Made by a program: the position numbers and the translations under genes. This document shows, piece by piece, positions 23,011-36,100 of a stretch of DNA of 64,000 nucleotides; positions within the stretch are counted from its first letter, which is position 1; every line of letters starts with the position of its first letter. Below the pieces are notes generated by a model that was given only the letters and a program-made list of their open reading frames with translations, made no database searches and was not told the DNA's origin. The stretch is from Apium graveolens (Eukaryota; Streptophyta; Magnoliopsida; Apiales; Apiaceae), in the NCBI RefSeq assembly GCF_009905375.1, contig NC_133653.1, positions 94,414,609 through 94,478,608 of the forward strand. The letters are read 5' to 3'.

Positions 23011-24740
23011 AAAAGGATTCCGTCCCGGAATCAGATAGGAACTGAATAGGGATACTCTCTTAGCATTGCACTTTCTAACTCTCGAGTAAAATTTCCCATA
23101 GTGTGGTTCTACCATCAAACTCTGACTAGTTTGATAGCCTTTCTCCTAAGCACTTGTTCCTTTTCACTCTATAACCCTTCCTGGTTGCTCCATATAAGTT
23201 ACGTCGGGTTGCATGTCTATGCGCTCATATGCCCTTATTTATCTGGCATCCGAATTACACTTCTTTAACATTGATACGTGGAACACGTTAAGAACTTGCT
23301 ACATGTTCGGGGGTAGGGCTAGCTCGTATGCTAACTTCCCAATATGTTTTAGTATATCCAAGGGTCCAACAATTCGTGGACTTAAACTTTCCTTTCTTTC
23401 CAACCCTCATCAATCCTTTCCAAGGGATACCTATAACATCACTAGGTCCCCTATTTCATACTCTTTGTCCTTTCGAGTCAAATCAGCATACCTCTTATGT
23501 CCATCTTGGGTTACTACCAGCCGTCCTCTGATTAGATCTATTATATCCCTGGTCCTTTGGACTACTGCGGGTCCGAGCATCTTGCGCTCTACAACTTCAT
23601 CCTAACATAAGGGAGATCGATATTGTCTTCCCTCAAGGATCTCATAAGACGATATCTCAATACTGACATATGATCTATTTTCGTAAGAAAACTCAATCCG
23701 TGTTAAGTGATCATTCCAAATTCTTCCAAGTCTATCGCACAGACTCTTATTATAGCTTTTTGCGCTATAGGTTTTGCTTCTCAATACCCACTCTTTTCCA
23801 GTTCGTAATCGCTACTACCTTCCATTCCTAATATTATACTGGTTATACTTTTGCTCGTTAGCATTCTATAACCTTTTAATAACCACGTCAACCTTAGTAT
23901 CACGAACGTTTTTCCATTCCGAATACCACCATAACTTTACTATTCCTTTTTCAGCTGTTTCTATTTTCCCAAAGTTTGATCAATCATATAGAAGTAAAGG
24001 AATTTGTTGAGAGATCACTATGATCATGAACACTTGTTCTATTGCATAGTTAGTACAGAAGGTGGCCAACCTTTAGTACTTGACAAGCAATTAAACAACC
24101 TGTGGTATCCTACTAGGCTTCTATCACACAGATAGATAGTCATTCGGCAATACCTCCCTTCCTGGAAGGGTTGTTCTTCTCAGCTTACATGAAATGAAAA
24201 GGAGAGAAAAGAACGAATTGAAGAGAATTGTATATATATAAAAAAATATACTGCCACAAAATATCTGGCTTGGAATCTACCTCTGAACTATAGAGGTTTA
24301 ACATAGGAGAACAAAATATATATGTATATAAATCCACATCAAGTATAATAGCATCGTATTTCACATGCTTAAATATTTACTATTCCATCCATCATTCTAT
24401 GGACCCATGCTCTTGCTCGAGCTTATACACAATCACCTTTGAAAGTCCCTCGACATCGAAAATCAAATCTGGGATCTCATTCTAGACATCATCGTTACTA
24501 GAATTCTATGCTTGCACCGCAACCTTCCTCATATAGTAATACGACTCTCTTTTCATAAGAGGGAATAAATATTCAATAGGTAGATACTCTACTTAATTAG
24601 TCTATCAATGATAACTTATACACTACCACGACCCAATTAGTGGTACTCAATCTCAACATCCATTCCAATACAACTCTCACGGTTGTAATCAGCTCATTAC
24701 TCGCAGAATCATTGATGCATTACTATGGTCCACCACTGAC
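23011..24740 (-). pseudogene. gypsy-D integrase remnant
   Basis: Badly degraded minus-strand integrase. Near 24640 a stretch with TTNWVVV resembles the integrase core entry of Ty3/gypsy elements. At 23602-23784 there is a clear C-terminal stretch with WNDHLTRIEFSYENRS, EILEGRQYRSPLC. About 23560-23300 keeps VQRTRDII, HKRYADLTRKDKEYEVGDL and KGLIRFGKKGKLSPRIVGP-like pieces in shifting frames. The end near 23050 (REYPYSVPI, FRDGILLRRGD) may be the tail of a chromodomain region, less certain. Catalytic residues cannot be traced with confidence. Confidence 0.7.
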
Positions 24741-26640
24741 CTACTGTCATCATTCACTTTCCATGAAATCTTAATATATAACCATACGGAGTCCATACAT
24801 GTCGTATAGAATTCTTCTAAGGAGGTAACATAATCACCATTCATGATTCATGAAGAACAGTCCTGATCCTAACATACATACATGACATGAAGCAGATAAA
24901 ATTATAGAAGAGTTTCAATCAAAGCAACGATAGCAGGTTAAAACCATTCTTAATCGTATGCCTTAAATAGAAGACTTAACTCAAGGGTTCATCTAGTCCT
25001 TTTTGAAACATGGTCCTGGCTTATCTCAAGATAGTATCTTCTGAGATAGATAGCCCAATCATGGCGATTACACGAATTAAACCTTTACCAACTACTATTA
25101 CGGTTGGGTATTGCACAGTCATCAGAAGGAATGTCAATCTTCCAAACCATAATACAACCTTCATAGCTTTAACCATCATCACTGTATTCTTTTGGCACAA
25201 GCGCCTATAATTATCCTCTTATCTTTAAAGTGTCGGCCACCTCTTTGGCCTTTCCTGATAGTAAAATTTCCTTACAGTCAATGTCATTTTAACCACCTCT
25301 AAATAATATTCCACCTCATTTCAATCACAGCTTATGTGAAGATGTTTTCCTTAAAGTCTGATGAGTAAAATAAAAAAAAATTATCACCATTTTTCCATAA
25401 GTTATTGCCTCAGTCTTTAGAGGTTAATCACTGTCACGACTGACTTTTAATCATACTTAGAACATCTTTTACCTTAAGTCCTAATTGCCCTGAACAATTT
25501 CGACCATTACTGGTTCGATACATACTTTCTCGTGGTTTAACATGTGCTCCACTTGGCATCATTATAATTACATCATATTTTCTTTATCAACATTTATATT
25601 CTTGAGAATTTCGAATATTACCTTTCTCCTTGTAAAACCTCTAAGGTTATCCTTGAATCGTTCCTCCTGTATTCCCTAGATACAGGGCATATCAAGATAC
25701 TATTTATTAATACCAGAATCATTGTCTATATACTTCTGAAAAAAATTTCTCCACTGATTCTTAAAGGTTGTTATTACCTTAATCCTTTCCAATTCATACT
25801 GTCAAAACTCATACTATCCCTATTAAGGGTGAAATGCCAACCTTTAGGTATTCCCCTAGGATTCGTTTTAAGTTACCGATGTTATATCCTTAATTCCACC
25901 TTTAAAAAGGTACATGCATCCTTCCATGGATAAATCAAGTCATATATCCCTGATAAGGGTGTCGTATTCAATCATTCCCACCTCGATAGTATATGCCTAA
26001 TTTTCATAATAACATCTGTATTCAAAATGAGGTCAATCGATATGGCCTCCAAAAGATAACAACGGTTATCCGCTTTTCTTGCCTAATTTGGTAACGATAA
26101 CAAGGATGTTCTGGAAGATATTGGTCGTGTTCAACGTGAACCTCTTCTTAATAATTCCTTATTTACTTTTGTTGTTTATCTCAACAGTCATCTCAATGTT
26201 GGGATATCTTTCATACCTGGCGTCTCCCTTTCTGGGTATCAAGCCACCGGTCTTACACTTCACATTCTTGAAGGTCACTTCCTTCATCCAATTTTCCTAC
26301 TTTCTTACTTTCTTGTCTCATTAGTCTATCCGCGTTTTATTGTTTATCCTTCGAACTAACTCAAGGTTTCCTCGAATCCTCCCAACTCACAGGGGATAAA
26401 ATATATGCATCTCTTATGCCCTCAACCATCAATTTTTTAACTCATGGTGAATCACCCTCATCCTGACGAATGCATACTTTTTTATTTTTATTGCTACAAG
26501 TCTTTAGGGTTTCCTCATACCCAACTTCCTTATCATTCCTCAAACTCTATTGTCTTTATACTCCTTTCCCCTTCAGTTTCTTTTTTATTTTCCTTTCTCT
26601 TATCATTATTTCATGAACCCACTAATCATTGACTTCAAGC
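24741..26640 (-). pseudogene. gypsy-D protease/RT/RNase H region, beyond recognition
   Basis: By position between gag and integrase this should hold protease, reverse transcriptase and RNase H. I find no D-T/S-G-A protease site, no Y-x-D-D and no continuous frame on the minus strand. Plus-strand open frames here (for example 26079-26324) are hydrophobic by base composition and show no domain. I call it a decayed pol segment on context alone. Confidence 0.4.
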
Positions 26641-27330
26641 ATCACATCGTTCTGGGATTCTTGTCATCAGAACGAATCTTGACAACTTTTACAACTTAGA
26701 TTCATAATTCAACATACTCGTCTGTCTTTGTTCTGGCTCCAAAGCTTTTACACTATCTCCATAACCTTGGGAAGTACTTTCCTGAAAACAATTGACTGAA
26801 CTTAAATCAGTTTATTATAATCTCTTGCTCCGTGCCTTCCTTGGCCTTTCACCAGCGGGTGGTCTCTCTCTTAGGAGGGTAAGTGACAAAAACAGTCTTT
26901 TGTAATTCGTCAATCATTCAGAATCTCAAATGATTCCTCTATTTCCTTTATCCAGGCTCTTGCCTCGGCTGGGTCAGCTCGTTCCTTGGAACTCTGAGAA
27001 CTTAGCGACTTAAAGGTCCTGAAAGAATTTCCCACTACATTGTTTCCCTCAAGGTGGTGGTTGGGAATAAAGTATAAGTTCTGTTTAGACAGGTCCATGA
27101 ATTTCCGTATAGGAGTACCGTCTCGGGTCTCCCTATCTCGCTCGACTTCTGTTTTCTCAGTCTAAATATTTCTTCCTACTCCCCATAATTGGGGTCATCT
27201 TTAAATTTAAAATCCTCATTTTCCACTTTATTATATTCTAGGTTCCTTATATCTTAATTGCGACCTCCCTGATTATCGCATTCAAGGTTTGCCCCTAATC
27301 TTATTCCTTGTGGGGGCATATTACTTGAAT
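26641..27330 (-). pseudogene. gypsy-D gag remnant
   Basis: The minus strand has a start-like MPPQGIRLGANLE near 27320. The frame 27098-26910 contains the capsid signature ADPAEARAWIKEIEESFEIL, followed by ELQKTVFVTY. Further left, LEPEQRQTSMLNYESKL and LSRF near 26750-26690 match the next conserved part of plant gypsy gag. Stops and frame changes separate these segments. Capsid function is lost. Confidence 0.75.
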
Positions 27331-27621
27331 TTTTTTTTTGAGAATCTCTGGATATTTGTCTTACTTACTTTGCTTAAGTCTTTCCCTCGTTCAGTCCTTG
27401 CACGATTGCAAATTATGAATTCTCAAGTTCGATAAACTTCATGACACTCTCTTATGTGTTAATAGAGCAATGAACAATGTGATCTTATCACAAACAAACT
27501 GATCTGAACTGAAATTAACGAATATATACATAACCATTTGTTCGAGGGTACAACAACTGAACACATTAAAGATAATTACATCATGTGATCTGATTGCTCT
27601 GGCTCTGCACACTACCATGGA

Positions 27622-28395
27622 TCAAGAAATGTGGGCACGCACGACATCCCTAACCTGCTCCATCACAGAGGTGATGAGGTCTAAGATAGTTGCAAGTAGA
27701 GCTGGATCAATCTGACCCTCAAGATGGCCTCTAGCTGTAACATGGGTGGTAGCCTCAATCCTTTTCATGCTATGAGCTAATCCTGTCGGAAGTACCCCGC
27801 CCTCAATCCCTAGTGCAATAAGTCGATCCAACAGACCACTCCTAACATTACGGGCCTTGGACAGGCCACCCAAGGTCATGTGATAGTTGGCGATAAGAGA
27901 AGCCTGAGTGGTAGCATCTAGCAGTCCATGGGGTGCAGGTGGCGCAGACCCAGGAGATCCAGACGGATAACCAAGCACGGTATCAGGTGACAATGGTGCA
28001 GGAGATAAAGGTGGCATTTCCTCAGTAGGTGCTGGGCTCTGTACAGGGGAGGGAACAGGAATTGGTGGAACCTCATGAACGTCTACAGGAACCTCTGGAA
28101 GAGGGTCTGATACTGGTATAATTGGGGTCGTGGAAGGCCCCACTCTTTCTGCCCTCATTAACCTTTGTGCCATTGGTAACTCTTCATCCTCTAGTGCCAC
28201 CCTCGCGGCCATTCTTGCTCTGGTAGTCGCCCTGACTACGGTCATCAATTCCTCAACGGTCCTCTCTTCATTCTCATCAGGATCCTCCATGAGATCCTCC
28301 TCAGCCACAATCCTTTCCGGAATAACATCCTCAACCGCAACATTCTCAATATGAATCTCATCCGGTCCCTCATTAGGGTACTCCATCGGATTCAC
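27622..28395 (-). CDS. gypsy-D intact pre-gag ORF, function unknown
   Basis: 257 codons, open, starting MNPMEYPNEGPDEI, about 245 bases inside the primer site and about 300 bases before gag. The N-terminal ~65 residues are acidic. Residues ~85-160 are Pro-rich (DVHEVPPIPVPSPVQSPAPT). The C-terminal ~95 residues look folded and helical (TQASLIANYHMTLGGLSKAR, LLATILDLITSVMEQVRDVV). I recognise no domain, zinc finger or catalytic motif. It precedes gag in the element and is the only long open frame there, while gag and pol are destroyed. Gypsy-A has a decayed frame at the same place. Possible roles such as RNA binding or an assembly aid are guesses. Confidence 0.7.
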   Translation of the reverse strand: MNPMEYPNEGPDEIHIENVAVEDVIPERIVAEEDLMEDPDENEERTVEELMTVVRATTRARMAARVALEDEELPMAQRLMRAERVGPSTTPIIPVSDPLPEVPVDVHEVPPIPVPSPVQSPAPTEEMPPLSPAPLSPDTVLGYPSGSPGSAPPAPHGLLDATTQASLIANYHMTLGGLSKARNVRSGLLDRLIALGIEGGVLPTGLAHSMKRIEATTHVTARGHLEGQIDPALLATILDLITSVMEQVRDVVRAHIS

Positions 28396-28640
28396 AATTT
28401 GATCTCTAACTTGTAATAAAACATCCTCATGCTGATGCTCCTGAACCTCAGGGTTCGGTACCCCGCTGCCCTATACGAGAACGAACTATGTTACTATCAC
28501 GATATTTATAAGGGTTCCCGTAAGGATTTTAACTGTCAGTACTACGTTAGGTAGCCCGACTATGAACTTGGCAAGAGTTCTTATTATCTTAGTGAACTTA
28601 TTATCTTTACGTCACATCATCTCTGAGCTTTATAACGCTT

Positions 28641-28653
28641 AGCTCTGATACCA
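28641..28653 (-). other. gypsy-D primer binding site
   Basis: The minus strand reads TGGTATCAGAGCT four bases inside the 5' LTR; initiator-Met tRNA type. Confidence 0.9.
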
Positions 28654-28657
28654 TTTC

Positions 28658-31600
28658 TGTAACACCCCCAAATCCGGGGTCGGGGATCCGGGTTGTCACG
28701 AGTTCTATTTCCCTTAATAACACCCAATCTTAATAAATAATCAACTACTCTATACTGTGACCCCACAATAAACACACACACCACAAGTTATAGTCTCAGA
28801 GATGAATATCCAACAAAATAATCACAAGTCGTTTTATTCCACAATTATATACCAATACACCTTAAAAGGGTTTCTAAATAAATTTACATTTCTTTGCCAT
28901 TATTATAATTGATAAAGATACATAAGTCTGGTACATCAAAAGTTGAAAGCCTAGCCTATTGGTAGTTCCTACCTCAGCTACAGCGACATCAACGCCTATA
29001 GGAAACTGCGGAACGTTTCCTAATCGCTTGCGAATCAGGAGCTTGGTCCTGTTCATCTTTTCTATCTGTTGTTGTGTGATGAAAGAAGAAAGCAAGGGTG
29101 AGCAGCAAGCCCACCAAAATAATATATAATGATTAACAATATATGAGCATTCTCATAGTACTCATGAAAGTCTTGGTCAAGAAGAAATGAACCAAGCTGA
29201 TATCTTAACGCGACTAAGTCGCAAAATATTCAGTATATATATACATATATACTTTTCAAAATCTTTGAAATCCTCTGTCATGTATAATATACACAGAGTT
29301 CCAGTTTATAACTGTATAAAAAATATCGTTGCAAGGTGATCTCATATATCTAACCTTGTCTCAACGTTTTTCTGAAAATCTTTGTCATGCATAAGATAAT
29401 CATTTACTAGATATAAGTTGAAAAGATGAAGTTACAAGATACTCCAATATACTTATATCTTTTCCGAATACTACTTGAACTACCACTGTTCAATGTATAA
29501 ATAGTTCATCCCATAGATTAAGCTACGAGATAAAACTTGTATAGAATCAATCTTTAAAATATCATCAAAATAAAATGAAGTTACGAGATACTTCATTTGA
29601 TGCAAACATCATTTTGAAAACTTGACCCTGCCAACACTCAACAATCGCCCAACCGTAGCCTTTCTATCGAAGTGTTCTGGGTAGTGTTGCAGAAATATCC
29701 AATTGGATGATGAACTCATTACGGGAGTTGCCGCGCCAGGAAGACCACTTACGATGATCAGTCGTAGTAGTGCAACCCCACCATTTTCTACATGTAGAGG
29801 AGAACCTGTCGGATTTACTTGTCAACCGAACACTGGACTCCTAAGGAATGTACCATCTTGCGGAACTTCCAGGCCATTTGGGCCAATATAATAAGGCTGG
29901 GCCGGCGCCACTCGACCACTTATGCCACTCCTAGTTCAGATGAAATCCATGACTCTGAAACGTAAAGCTCGTCCCCCCTTTCCCCAAGTATAAACTTGTT
30001 GATACGGCTCCACCAAGAAGTCGTATCTAGTTGGAAAGGAAAACTCACCGATATTTCCCAGGCGATGCCTGTTAATGGATTAACTTGTTCCAAGAATTTT
30101 ACTTCCCGAGTATTGGGTAAGTAATCAAAATTCTTTTATCAAGACAGCAACCTTGTTGCGAATATAAAACACACCACAGAGCCGGATCCCTCAGGGTTTG
30201 AGCGAGTATTTAAATCCCCTTCGAAAGGAGGATCTTAAATATTAAAATGAGTTTTGGGATCCGTTCTAACTTTTAAAAATCATTTTGAAGACTCGAAAAC
30301 ACTTTAAAGAGTGTTTGGAGTAATGCTCATTTAATAAAGTAAATCAGTCCCAATATATTAGAAAATATCCGAATATTATTTTTTAAATAATATTCCCATA
30401 AAGAATAATCTTTATAAAAATAATTGAAGTAGATGTTGTAAAACTTATACTTGAAATGACTATTAAATAACCAAAGATATACTTATACGAGAGTAATATC
30501 TTTATTTGAATAATCAAAAGTAAGTTTGATTACCGACACATTATTCTTTAATAAAATAAAGAATATTAATTAGCAATTAATCGGAGTCATAAGTCCTCGA
30601 ATGAATATTCAACATAATATTCTATAAATAAAATAAGCGGAGTCATATGTCCTCGAATGAATATTCAAGTAATATTCATTAAATAATATAAAGTGAGTCA
30701 TAATTCCTCGAATGAATATTCAAGTAATATTCATTAATAATATAAAGTGAGTCATAATTCCTCGAATGAATATTCAAGTAATATTCATTAATAATATAAA
30801 GTGAGTCATAATTTCTCGAATGAATATTCAAGTAATATTCATTAATAATATAAAGTGAGTCATAATTCCTCGAATGAATATTCAAGTAATATTCATTAAT
30901 AATATAAAGTGAGTCATAATTTCTCGAATGAATATTCAAGTAATATACATTAAATAATATAAAGTTATCGAATAAACCTTATTCGATCAATAGTTTTGAA
31001 AACTATATCCATATATATATATAAATATATATATATAATATACTCGGGAACATCGACTCCCGGTTTAGAAATATGTTCACCTTTTGATCCCCTATACTAA
31101 GGGTAAACTCAAATACCGCTTATCTCTAGCATAGGTATTGTGAAACTATAAGAATTGAACCAACAGATATATAAATCAAGAATATGAAACAGGCATGCAT
31201 ATATACCATATCACATGCTACAATATATCGCAAGATCATGCATATACACATATACATCACAACAACAGTTATACGGGTAGAAAACTTGCCTGAGTGCTCC
31301 CGGATAGGCTTAAGCTTAGAGTGGGTCCGATAACCTATGAACAACAACATAAGTCGGAATTAAACCCCAGTCGCTTAAGAAACTAGACTTTAACCATTTA
31401 GAGTCCTAACGTTCGCTTTCGCGCTTAACGATTTACTTAAGTCGCTCGAGTATCCTCGACTCCACCATTTTTAATAATTTTACCATTACGAGTTTTAAGG
31501 CGATTCTTTCGCGAGTGTCTCACTAACTGCCTAACACACTCTACATAAATGTTTCATACTCCAATTAGCTCTTTTTGGTCTTTAACATATGTTTCAAAGT

Positions 31601-33103
31601 AAGGCGAGGGGTAATAATTCGTTCGCGAAACGTCGTTACTTAAAACGGCCGTTTCTCCTAAACCGTACATCGGAATCAAACGAACCACATATCAAAACGA
31701 AGCTCGTAACATGAACTATCTAAACATGGAAATGGTCAAAATCTAGCAGAGAGTTCACGGGTCCTAATGTTATGAACAACAGCAGTCTAAAGTAAATCGG
31801 ACATTACGACGGCTATGTTTACGCGATTTCCCAAATTTAAACCGTTCCAAAACAAACTAATTTCTACATATTCAAACACCAAACCATCACCAATCAATCC
31901 CCATACAAGCATATGACAATATCACTCATCAACCACTTTAAACCCTTTAAACCAAGCCCAAATCATACCATGAATCATCAAGAACAACTAGTGCTACTCT
32001 TTAACTCCAAAATCAACAAAAGCACTTAACAACTAAGATCTCAACATGACAAAACAACTACTACACTTAATCTCTCATTCCATCATCATAAACATTTATA
32101 CCAAACAACTAAATGCTAAGATAATGAAGAGTTATACCTTCCTTGAAGCTTTTAATCATTGAAAGATCCTTGGAATGCCCATGGAAGCCTTGATCTATGT
32201 TTAAGCTACCTTGAACTTTCATAAAAAATCAAGAAAACCAAAGTTATTTCTTGAAGGTTACTATTCACCATCTTCTTCCTTGATTTATTGGAAGAGATTG
32301 TGAAGGAATTAGAAGCTTAAACTTATAGGACATCCATATCTATGTACAAGGAACCTTAGATAATTACCTCACTAATTAACAAGCCTTGGATCTTGAATTT
32401 TGGAAATTTCTTCTTTGAAAAAGAAGAAAAGCCGAGAGCAAGCTTGGAAGAAAGAGAGATTTTTGTGTGTTTTTGCTTTGATTTGTTTTTTGGTTGGTTG
32501 TTTTTGTTTAGATTTTGGTTAATTACCTTAATAACCTTGAACTTTGTGTGGTTATCATTCATCCACACCTCCTTCCCTCCTATGACATGCTTACATCACC
32601 TTATTGTGTCATCATCCCTTACTTGTCCTCTCCTTATTGGTTGGATGACCTCATCATCCCTGACCTCCTTGATTAACTTCTTAATTGTTTGCCTAATGAC
32701 CGCTGATCTGTTATACGGTTCGCTTAACTTTTGTTTTTGTTTATCGTTTGAGGGATCATACCCGGGATCTTATTACTTGGGTTTCCTTAACCTTTCTCAA
32801 TACATTCTAATCCTTTTATGATCCTCTCTTCTAATCCTTTTATTTAAATCCTTTTTATCCTGTTACCTTATACTCAATTCTTTCCGTATCTAGTGGATTT
32901 CCGGGAAAAATCAAAGTGTTCGGATTTGGATTCTGACGATCTTTACATACACTCATATATCACATAGAGTACCAATAAAATCTCAGAATATCCGTAAAAG
33001 AACCCCTACATAGTGTGGCATGAAAAGTTTTCTCATTCAGCATAATCTGTAAAATCACTATTCATAAGGGTTTCAAAAATTTCCAAAAATTGGGGTTATT
33101 ACA
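28658..33103 (-). repeat. gypsy-D 5' LTR
   Basis: 4446 bp, partner of 18550-22997. It carries the same 54-bp array (about 30570-30965) and the same GC-poor structure. It ends at 33103 next to the CGGGC target copy. Confidence 0.9.
30570..30965. repeat. 54-bp tandem array with hairpin in the gypsy-D 5' LTR
   Basis: Units starting GTGAGTC at 30693, 30747, 30801, 30855 and 30909, again 54 bases apart, with divergent units to the left. Unit number matches the other LTR, and the point differences are scattered. Confidence 0.95.
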
Positions 33104-33108
33104 CGGGC
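33104..33108. repeat. gypsy-D target duplication, right (CGGGC)
   Basis: Pairs with CAGGC at 18545-18549. Copia-B resumes here in the same reading frame. Confidence 0.7.
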
Positions 33109-36100
33109 TCTTCATCTGCCTGAAAACTGCACTTACAACTCAGCACCTGGGGAATCTGTTCTTCAGAACATGATGGCAAGCTTGGGATATGAGAAAAGCT
33201 TATCCAAGCTAGGATAGTTGAAGAGGCCTTACATCAGGAGGGAATGGAGCTTTTTCTTTGATTGCATCACAAAGACTTTTGCTAGCAAATGCTCCAATTT
33301 CGATGTCATTCCAATCACGAGTCAACAAATAGGGTATGCACTTCTTAATCAGACTCATTTTGATTATGCATCTGCTGTGTTAGGCTATAATTGTGACAGA
33401 ATCAAGGAAGTTGCAAATGTAGTATATTTTGCTAGGTTCTGTCAATTAATTTATATTTATTGTTGTCCTGATAAGCCACAAGTGTTCAGTGACCTAATAG
33501 AACCTTTTAAGTTGCATAAAAGGGCATTTACTGACTTGTTATCTGCTGATAACAAGAAGGAAGTACTAAGACCTCTCCATATACCCGAATATGTCAAACA
33601 GTTCTTAGTCAATACTATCCCAGGAACTTATACAACCATATTCCCTGATGTAGCACCATCACAACCATCCACTACTCAACAATCATAGTCTACCTCACAA
33701 CCACCAACATCAGCACCTGTTGTCAGCACTTCATAGTCCAGACCGAAATCCAAAACCAAATAAACCTCTAGTACTTCTCAAAAGGTGCCAGTTGTAAAAT
33801 CTGACACATCCTCCAGACCCAAAACCTCAAAAGCTAAATTTGTTCCTCAATCTCTACCAAGGAGAAAGAGAAGGCTGATTCTGAGAGATGAATCAGATGA
33901 GGAAGAACATGTCCAGGTTCCTGCATCAGAACCTGTGACAGAAGAAACTGAAGAGTCAACTCTTCAGAAGGAGAAAGCATCTGAAGCTTCTGGCATTCAG
34001 AAAAGAAAGAGGTCTTCACATTCTAATATAGATCATGTCACCCCTCTATTTAGAAAATCAAAATTGAGGAAGGTGATAGCAGGTGTGCATATTTCACAAA
34101 CTCAATCTGAGGATGCTGAAGATGCTGAGGAAGGGGATCGAGAATCTCTGATCTCATCAGAACCTATTGTGATTGAAGCCCTGCCAGCAGCTGAAGAAGT
34201 TCTGATTCAGGAATCTGAAATTCCTAAAGTCCACAGATCAGAACCTGTACAGGAATCTTTGATTTCTCCACCTCACTCTCCAATCAAAGCTACAGATGAT
34301 GTTGAAGAACAAGAGACAAGTCCTGAAATAGATATTCATAATTTGAATATACCTACTGTTCTATATTTGGAAGCTCCAACTACAAAATAGCCAACTCCTG
34401 TTACTTCTCCAATTTTACAGGATGAGACACCAACAACACCAATTCTTGATCTTGGAACTGAAGATCAGAATTTAAACAAAGCTGCAACTACTTCAGAGTC
34501 TCCTACAACCACACACACCTTGGTGTTATCTGAAGATGAGGAGATTCTAGCAATTTCTGGAGAGTCAGCTCCAGTAAACACTCCAGTTCCTACAAGAAAG
34601 GAGGCATTATTCTAGTTTGAGGAAGAGGTTGCTCTAGTTCTATGGGAGGAAACCTTTAGAGGGGCTGAGTGGATGCATATATGGAATGATACTGATTTTA
34701 TTCCCAGCCCACATATTCTGGCAGAACATGTTTCAAAAGCTGATGAGTTGCTAACAAGTTCTGACTTCAAGCATCAACTAAAGGTCCCTGCTCTCAGTAC
34801 AAGAACTCTATAAAATCAACACTCCAAGACTCATGCAAAGGTTGATAAACTTCAGGAAATAGCTGATAAGCTAGCCATGATGCAAGATCTAGACAAGAAG
34901 AGGTTTATCAGACCAATTCAAGAAAAAGTGGATGTTATTGAGCTTGTTCAAGCCAAGTAGCAGGCCCAACTGGATGAGGTATTACAAAATCAAGTTGCTC
35001 AACAGACTCAGTTAAATGAGATCCAATCTTCAGTGGAACTCCTTCTTTCTCTACTCCTGACAAATGATGCTAAAAAGAGGGAGAAGGTAGTTAAGTCCAA
35101 ATGCTCACCAAGCTAAATACTGAAGAAAAAGGATGATCATGGAGATGACCAGGGAAACTCTGAAAAGAGTAGAGGTCAAAGTCAAGGGAAGCAGCTGAGC
35201 AGAATTCCCACTCAACAGACAAGTTCTCATTAGAGAATGTCTGGTAGCAAGAACTCTGATAGATCTGCTATGCAAGGGAGGAATAAGGAAGGAAAGAAGC
35301 CAACAGATCAGGATGTTCCTTTGTTGATCATAAATGCTGATACTTCAAATACTGATGATCAAGTTTTGACAACTACTTCTGATGTGATAGTCCAAGTTGC
35401 AAGCCAAAAGTCACAGAAATTTTTGCAGACTTTGAAATGCAAAGGAAAGAAAGCAACATTCTTCTACAAAGATCCCAAAATTCAATCTGTTGATGAAGAA
35501 TTGGCCAAGATACTATTCCTTAAGGATAATCTAGGAGTAAATTTAGAGGAATTAAGAGAAGAAGAAGCTAAATTTGCTATTGAGAAGAGCAAACCCAAGT
35601 CAAAAGCTTATGATGCTAAAAGGCCACCAAGGCTAAAAGAAAAGGGGATTATGATGAGAGAAAGATCTGCCACAGAGATTCCTAGATCAAGGACTAGATC
35701 TCAAACTACTACTGATCCCAAAGACAAGGGAAAAGGAAAAGTTGGGAAGACAGTCAAGAAACAGAAGATGAAGATTCCTCAAATTCTGATGGATCCTGTG
35801 TGCAAGATGGTTCAAGTCTTTGATGATGCTGCTGCTGAAGATGAAACAGTTGAACCTCTGAAGAGAAAGAGGATGACAGAAGAATCTAAGACAACCTCTA
35901 ACATAGCTCAAGTTGTTCAGAGTGAAGAAGTTCAGAACTTAATAAATCCTGAAGATATTTTGTAAAAGCAAGCTACAGATGAAACTGCAAATCCTGACCA
36001 ATTCATCAACATATCATCCTCTGACACTGCTCAAGTTGACATAGACATCTTAACATTAGAAGATAAGAAGAAGCTGCTATGGAACAAATCTATTCCAGTT

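Larger units (their letters stand above)
18550..33103 (-). mobile_element. gypsy-D: Ty3/gypsy element with 4.45-kb LTRs and dead pol
   Basis: A complete element on the minus strand: LTRs at 18550-22997 and 28658-33103, primer site at 28641-28653, polypurine tract at 22998-23010, internal region only about 5.7 kb. LTR ends are TGTAATAACCCC...GGGGGTGTTACA on the element strand. Integrase comes after RT in the internal order and the integrase tail resembles the chromovirus type, so Ty3/gypsy is likely; the exact clade is uncertain. The first ~440 bases of the two LTRs differ at about 8 sites (near 2%). The pol region is wrecked throughout, while the pre-gag ORF is open. Confidence 0.9.

Noticed and set aside
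26079..26632. Plus-strand hydrophobic frames taken as membrane proteins.
   Set aside because: They lie in antisense to decayed gypsy-D pol, with T-rich composition and no supported start or partner.
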